NCBI RefSeq assembly: GCF_019393635.1
Contig: NC_057867.1
Span: 3,439,889-3,503,888, forward strand
Source of the DNA: Dromiciops gliroides
Taxonomy: Eukaryota; Chordata; Mammalia; Microbiotheria; Microbiotheriidae
Length of the DNA stretch: 64,000 nt
Direction: 5' to 3'
Shown: one piece after another, positions 60,651 to 64,000 of the stretch
How the letters are laid out: every line of letters starts with the position of its first letter
Position numbering within the stretch: the stretch's first letter is position 1
Program-made: the position numbers and the translations under genes
Notes under the pieces: model-generated
Told to the model about the DNA's origin: nothing
What the model saw: only the letters and a program-made list of their open reading frames with translations
The model's database searches: none

Positions 60651-60938
60651 AGGAAAAACAGAGAGGAAGGGAGGGAATGTGAAAGAAAAAGGGACAAAAG
60701 AATAGAGAAAGATATAATGAAGAATTTAACTCTTCCTACCTGCCCTGTCCTTGCTGTGGCCCTGGCGGCCCCAATCAGGAAAAGAGAATCATCTCTCCTA
60801 CTAATCTATTGTTCATGTCTTTGCCAAAATATTGGAAGAGAGAAAGAGAAACAAGACATGGGTGAGAACCACTTCACTTCTTTCAGAATCTGTCCACTTT
60901 GTTGACAAGGGCAAGAAATGAAGGGGGTCTCCCCGTAC

Positions 60939-60987
60939 CTCTGGCATCATCTTCTGATGACCATCAAACACCTGACAGATGGGTCTC
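60939..60987 (-). other. Beta' box, exon-like (49 nt)
   Basis: Minus strand: the upstream flank ends tgccctctccag, the downstream flank is gtacggggag. In one frame it reads RPICQVFDGHQKMMPE without a stop. Equivalent boxes occur in all units. The other half-unit has the related beta box at 61868-61916 (RPIWQKLHGDQRTRQQ). Same length and same frame in both. Function unknown. Confidence 0.35.
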
Positions 60988-61045
60988 CTGGAGAGGGCAT
61001 TCCAGCAGGAGGAAAAGGAAGAGAGGGACAATCTTCTGTTTTTAC

Positions 61046-61076
61046 CTCATCTTCTCCTTACTTTGCTCCTCTTGTC
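61046..61076 (-). other. Delta box, exon-like (31 nt)
   Basis: Minus strand: preceded by ctctttgagatccag and followed by gtaaaaacag. Reads about SRTRGAK-QGEDE in the frame open in most units. The matching place in the other half-unit (ccatcagaagagcagagcc-like region) lacks a GT at the corresponding donor, so the feature is not uniformly kept. Confidence 0.25.
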
Positions 61077-61132
61077 CTGGATCTCAAAGAGAAAGCATCT
61101 ACCTTCCCACTTCCCCCTTTTCCCATACTCAC

Positions 61133-61208
61133 CTTCTAGTCAAGTGTCTGTAGCAATGGAGAGAGATAAGCTCCTCTCCCCCAGCCTTCCTGTAGTCTTC
61201 TTGCAACA
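61133..61208 (-). other. Gamma' box, exon-like (76 nt)
   Basis: Minus strand: upstream flank ends atactag, downstream gtgagtatggg, a near-perfect donor. The open frame contains LQEDYRKAGGEELISLHCYR. The sister gamma box in the other half-unit (donor gtgagtaag at 62058) has a corresponding frame with QEAYKEGDREELIVLS. An alternative acceptor, cattgctacag, lies within it. Confidence 0.35.
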
Positions 61209-61677
61209 CTAGTATTGATTGTGGACAGGAGACAGAGAGGATCTCCTTTGAGTTTTCTCCTTTTCCCTGATGTTTCGAATCAGTCAAACGGAGAGGGCAT
61301 TGAAGGGAGCCTGGCTTCGTCGACATGCCAAGGAGGCATCACTTGCTTCCCTCTCTTCCTGCCTAAGACCTGTCTTTCCTAAAGTCTCCTTTCCTGGGGG
61401 CCAAGGAAAGAAGGAGAGAGAGAAGGGGACTTCAGAGCTAGGAATTTATTTCCCTGAATTCTAAACGCTAGACCCTGGCAATGACCAAAAGCCAATAGAC
61501 TGCACCACTGCTCATCAATTTCCTGTGTTTTTCCCAGAGAGTGCCAGAAGGTGAGAAAGACAGAGCAGAGAGGGGAAACAAAGAGGGCACTCAGGGAAGG
61601 GTAGAGCAGGGCAAAAAAATGCAAAAGAAAATGGACAAATAGAGAAAAAAGGTGTTTTTTCTTTGAAACTGCCTTAC

Positions 61678-61752
61678 CTTTGCTGTGTTCCTAGTGGCCT
61701 GACTCAGCAAAACACAATCTTCTCTCTTGCTCATGTATTGCTCATCTCTTTC
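61678..61752 (-). other. Alpha box, exon-like (75 nt), representative of 15
   Basis: Minus strand: preceded by a pyrimidine-rich flank ending tgttctag and followed by gtaaggcag. It encodes 25 codons with core MSKREDCVLLSQATRNTAK in phase 0 at both ends. Equivalents: 33586, 35608, 37854, 40043, 41895, 43674, 45559, 47326, 49320, 51094, 53085, 54864, 56610 and 63614 (left ends), each 75 nt and open. The AG is lost only in the 45559 copy. Diverged counterparts in array A carry SKGEDSLFQGQTNRTTAKR followed by a stop and no clear donor. I recognise no protein family. Confidence 0.4.
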
Positions 61753-61867
61753 CTAGAACAGTTCAGGACAAAAGGAGAAGAGAGATACGGCTGAGACCCC
61801 CTTTACTTCCTCAACAATTTTTCCAATTTGTTGACCAGGACCAGAAGTAAGGAAGGTCTCCCCGTAC

Positions 61868-61916
61868 CTGTTGTCTTGTCCTCTGATCACCATGCAACTT
61901 CTGCCAGATTGGTCTC
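61868..61916 (-). other. Beta box, exon-like (49 nt)
   Basis: Minus strand: flank ends atcccctctccag, then the box, then gtacggggag. The frame RPIWQKLHGDQRTRQQ is open in nearly all units. The array A counterpart (core SRSLTVKRIPDAR, followed by gtatgagg) keeps the donor-like word in most monomers despite strong divergence. Confidence 0.35.
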
Positions 61917-62827
61917 CTGGAGAGGGGATAAGAAGAGTAGCAAAGGAAAGTGAGGGACATTCTTCTTGTTCTTCCTTAATTTCTAATGGCTCTGCTCTTC
62001 TGGGTCTCCCCCTGGCAAAAGAGGGAGCCTTCCCACTGTTCCTTCTCTACTTACTCACATCCACCTCCTGTTGTTGTTGCAATGCAGAGAGAACGATAAG
62101 TTCCTCTCTGTCTCCCTCCTTGTAGGCTTCTTGCCGCTCTAGTCTTGCTTGCGGGAAGAAGGAGAAAGAGACCAGCTCATGTGAATTTTCTCCTTTGACC
62201 TGATGTGTGGGATTAGGGAAAGAGAGAGGGCCTTCAAGGAGCCCTGTCCTGTTTGTTAGGCCAAGCTGGCATCTCCTGCATGCCTCTCGCTTTCTGTCTT
62301 GAACATGCCTCTGCTTTAGTGCTCTTGCCCAGGGCAATGAGACAGAGGGAGAGCATGGTGCTTGTACTGCATGCCCTTTACTTTCTTCAATCCTATCGAC
62401 AAAATACTCTACATGAGAAACAGTCATCTCTCTTCCTCGTATATTAATCATCAGTTTGGTGCAGATTCCCCCCAAGAGTGACATAATGGGAAAAACGGAG
62501 AGAGACAAAGAGAAAGGGACAGAGAGAGAGAGAGAGAGAGAAGAAGAAGAAGAAGAAGACGAAGAAGAGAGGAAGGGAGGGAATGAGGGAGAAAGGGAAG
62601 TAATGAGGAAGAACAAGGGACAAAAGAATACAGAAGGAAATAATGAAGGAGAATTTAACTCTTCCTACCTGCCCTGTCCTTGCTGTGGCCCTGGCGGCCC
62701 GAATCAGGAAAAGAGAATCGTCTCTCCTGCTAACCTATTGTTCATGTCTTTGCCAAAATATTGGAAGAGAGAAAGAGAAACAAGACATGGGTGAGAACCA
62801 CTTCACTTATTCCAGAATCTGTCCACT

Positions 62828-64000
62828 TTGTTGACAAGGGCAAGAAATGAAGGGGGTCTCCCCGTACCTCTGGCGTCATCTTCTGATGCCAATCAAACAT
62901 CTGACCGATGGGTCTCCTGGAGAGGGCATTCCAGCAGGAGGAAAAGGAAGAGAGGGACAATCTTCTGTTTTTACCTCATCTTCTCCTTGCTTTGCTCCTC
63001 TTGTCCTGGATCTCAAAGAGAAAGCATCTACCTTCCCACTTCCCCCTTTTCCCATACTCACCTTCTAGTCAAGTCTCTGTAGCAATGGAGAGAGATAAGC
63101 TCCTGTCCCTCACCCTGCTTGTAGTCTTCTTGCAACACTAGTGCTGACTGGGGACAGGACATAGAGAGGATCTCCTTTGAGTTTTCTCCTTTTCCCTGAT
63201 GTTTGCAATCAGTCGAACGGAGAGGGCATTGAAGGGAGCCTGTCTTGTTTGTCAGGCCAAGCAGCCACCTCTTGCTTACCTTTCTTTCTGCCTCAGACCT
63301 GCCTTTCTTAAAGTCTTCTTGCCTGGGACCAAGGAAAGAAGGAGAGAGAGAAGGAGACTTCAGAGCTAGGAACTGACTTCCCTTAATTCTAAACGCTAGA
63401 TCCTAGAAAAGACAAAAAGACATTTGTCTTCCTCCTCCATTGATCACGAATTTACTGTGTTTTTCCCAGAGAGTGGCAGAAGGTGAGAAAGACAGAGCAG
63501 ACACAGGAAACACAGAGGGCATTGAGGGGAGGGGAGAGCAGGGCAAAACATGAAAAAGAAAACGGAACAAATAGAGAAAAAAGTTTTTGGTTTTTTTTTC
63601 GAACCTGCCTTACCTTAGCTGTGTTCCTAATAGCCTGACTCCGCAAAACACAATCTTCTCTCTTGCTCATGTATTGCTCATCTCTTTCCTAGACCAGTGC
63701 AGGAGAGAAGGAGAAGAGAGATACGGATGAGAGCCTCTTTACTTCCGCAACAATTTTTCCAATTTGTTGACCTGGACCAGAAGTAAGGAAGGTCTCCCCT
63801 GAATTTCTAATGGCTGTGCTCTTCAGGGTCTCCCCCTGGCAAAAGAGGGAGCGTTCCCATTGCTCCTTCTCCACTTACTCACATCCACCAACTGTGGTTA
63901 TTACAATGGAGAGAGAACTATAACTTCCTCTCTGTCTCTCTCCTTGTAGTCTTCTTACCGCTCTAGTCTTGCTTGCAGGAAGAAGGAGAAAGAGACCAGC
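62828..64000 (-). repeat. Array B, unit 14 (cut by window end)
   Basis: The array continues past the window. Alpha box 63614-63688 (CVLRSQAIRNTAK). A private deletion of about 75 bp near 63799 ('ggtctcccctgaatttctaa') removes the whole beta box (RPIWQ type). Confidence 0.9.

Larger units (their letters stand above)
55816..60898 (-). repeat. Array B, unit 12, split by a HAL1-like element
   Basis: About 1,800 bp of array sequence plus the insertion at 57234-60510. Short type. Alpha box 56610-56684 (RENCVLLSQATRNTAK). The array resumes at 60511 with catgtctcttctttgtatat and an impure (GA)n at 60586-60650. Confidence 0.9.
60899..62827 (-). repeat. Array B, unit 13 (reference for box positions)
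   Basis: 1,929 bp, long type, no insertions. Splice-like boxes on the minus strand: beta' 60939-60987 (49 nt), delta 61046-61076 (31 nt), gamma' 61133-61208 (76 nt), alpha 61678-61752 (75 nt), beta 61868-61916 (49 nt), and gamma with its donor-like end at 62059. A short (GA)n/(GAA)n tract is at 62520-62566. A minus-strand open frame of 189 codons spans 62047-62616. Confidence 0.9.

Noticed and set aside
34700-62800. Alpha' box (before gtaggaagag) as a coding exon
   Set aside because: It has an in-frame TAG in all copies examined, and its upstream AG is missing in several units (ttccaatattttgg instead of ttccagtattttgg).
34828-63141. An 84-codon plus-strand frame and 73- and 77-codon overlapping frames repeated in every array B unit
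   Set aside because: Three overlapping frames on the same strand are open over the same segment, showing low stop density rather than coding. The 84-codon frame also begins at TTG in the unit anchor. Splice-like signals are on the other strand.

Overview
This window is nuclear DNA of a mammal, almost certainly a marsupial. The main evidence is about twenty copies of a tRNA-derived SINE whose head reads ggggcagctaggtggcgcag, most with target-site duplications. From memory this matches the marsupial WSINE1-type CORE-SINE; no database was searched. The L1 fragments share the 5' ends, coiled-coil ORF1 and 3' ends I associate with marsupial L1. I recognise no ordinary host protein-coding gene, no rRNA or tRNA gene, and nothing prokaryotic.

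Layout: (1) 1-2405: two L1 fragments and a CTAG-rich degenerate repeat. (2) 2406-11462 and 26449-28581: irregular tandem array 'A', with monomers of roughly 150-400 bp separated by (GA)n, (GGGA)n and (CA)n tracts. (3) 11463-26448: a block bounded by two same-strand retroviral LTRs with GTCT at both outer edges. It splits array A and contains nested L1s and many SINEs. (4) 28582-32658: an opposite-strand LTR with its polypurine tract, an L1 5' piece and unassigned DNA. (5) 32659-64000: tandem array 'B', fifteen units of about 1.74-2.24 kb (two incomplete), interrupted at 57234-60510 by a complete L1-like element that has ORF1 but no ORF2 (HAL1-like).

The most interesting signal is on the minus strand of array B. 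Every unit carries a 75-nt box with a pyrimidine-rich, AG-ending upstream flank (14 of 15) and a GTAAGG downstream flank (15 of 15). All 15 are open in the same frame, with a peptide core like MSKREDCVLLSQATRNTAK. Other boxes (49, 31 and 76 nt) have equally good donor-like ends. The (CT)n tracts, read on this strand, lie where introns would be. Array A carries diverged versions of the same boxes. This could be a large cluster of tandemly duplicated mini-exons, or the ruins of one amplified as a satellite. Transcription cannot be shown from sequence alone.

Array B is also being rearranged. Two adjacent 3.77-kb two-unit blocks (about 46.6-50.4 and 50.4-54.1 kb) look virtually identical, differing mainly by one GAA and one GA step. 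SINE insertions are confined to the three leftmost units. Both suggest recent homogenisation of the right part, or an assembly duplication.
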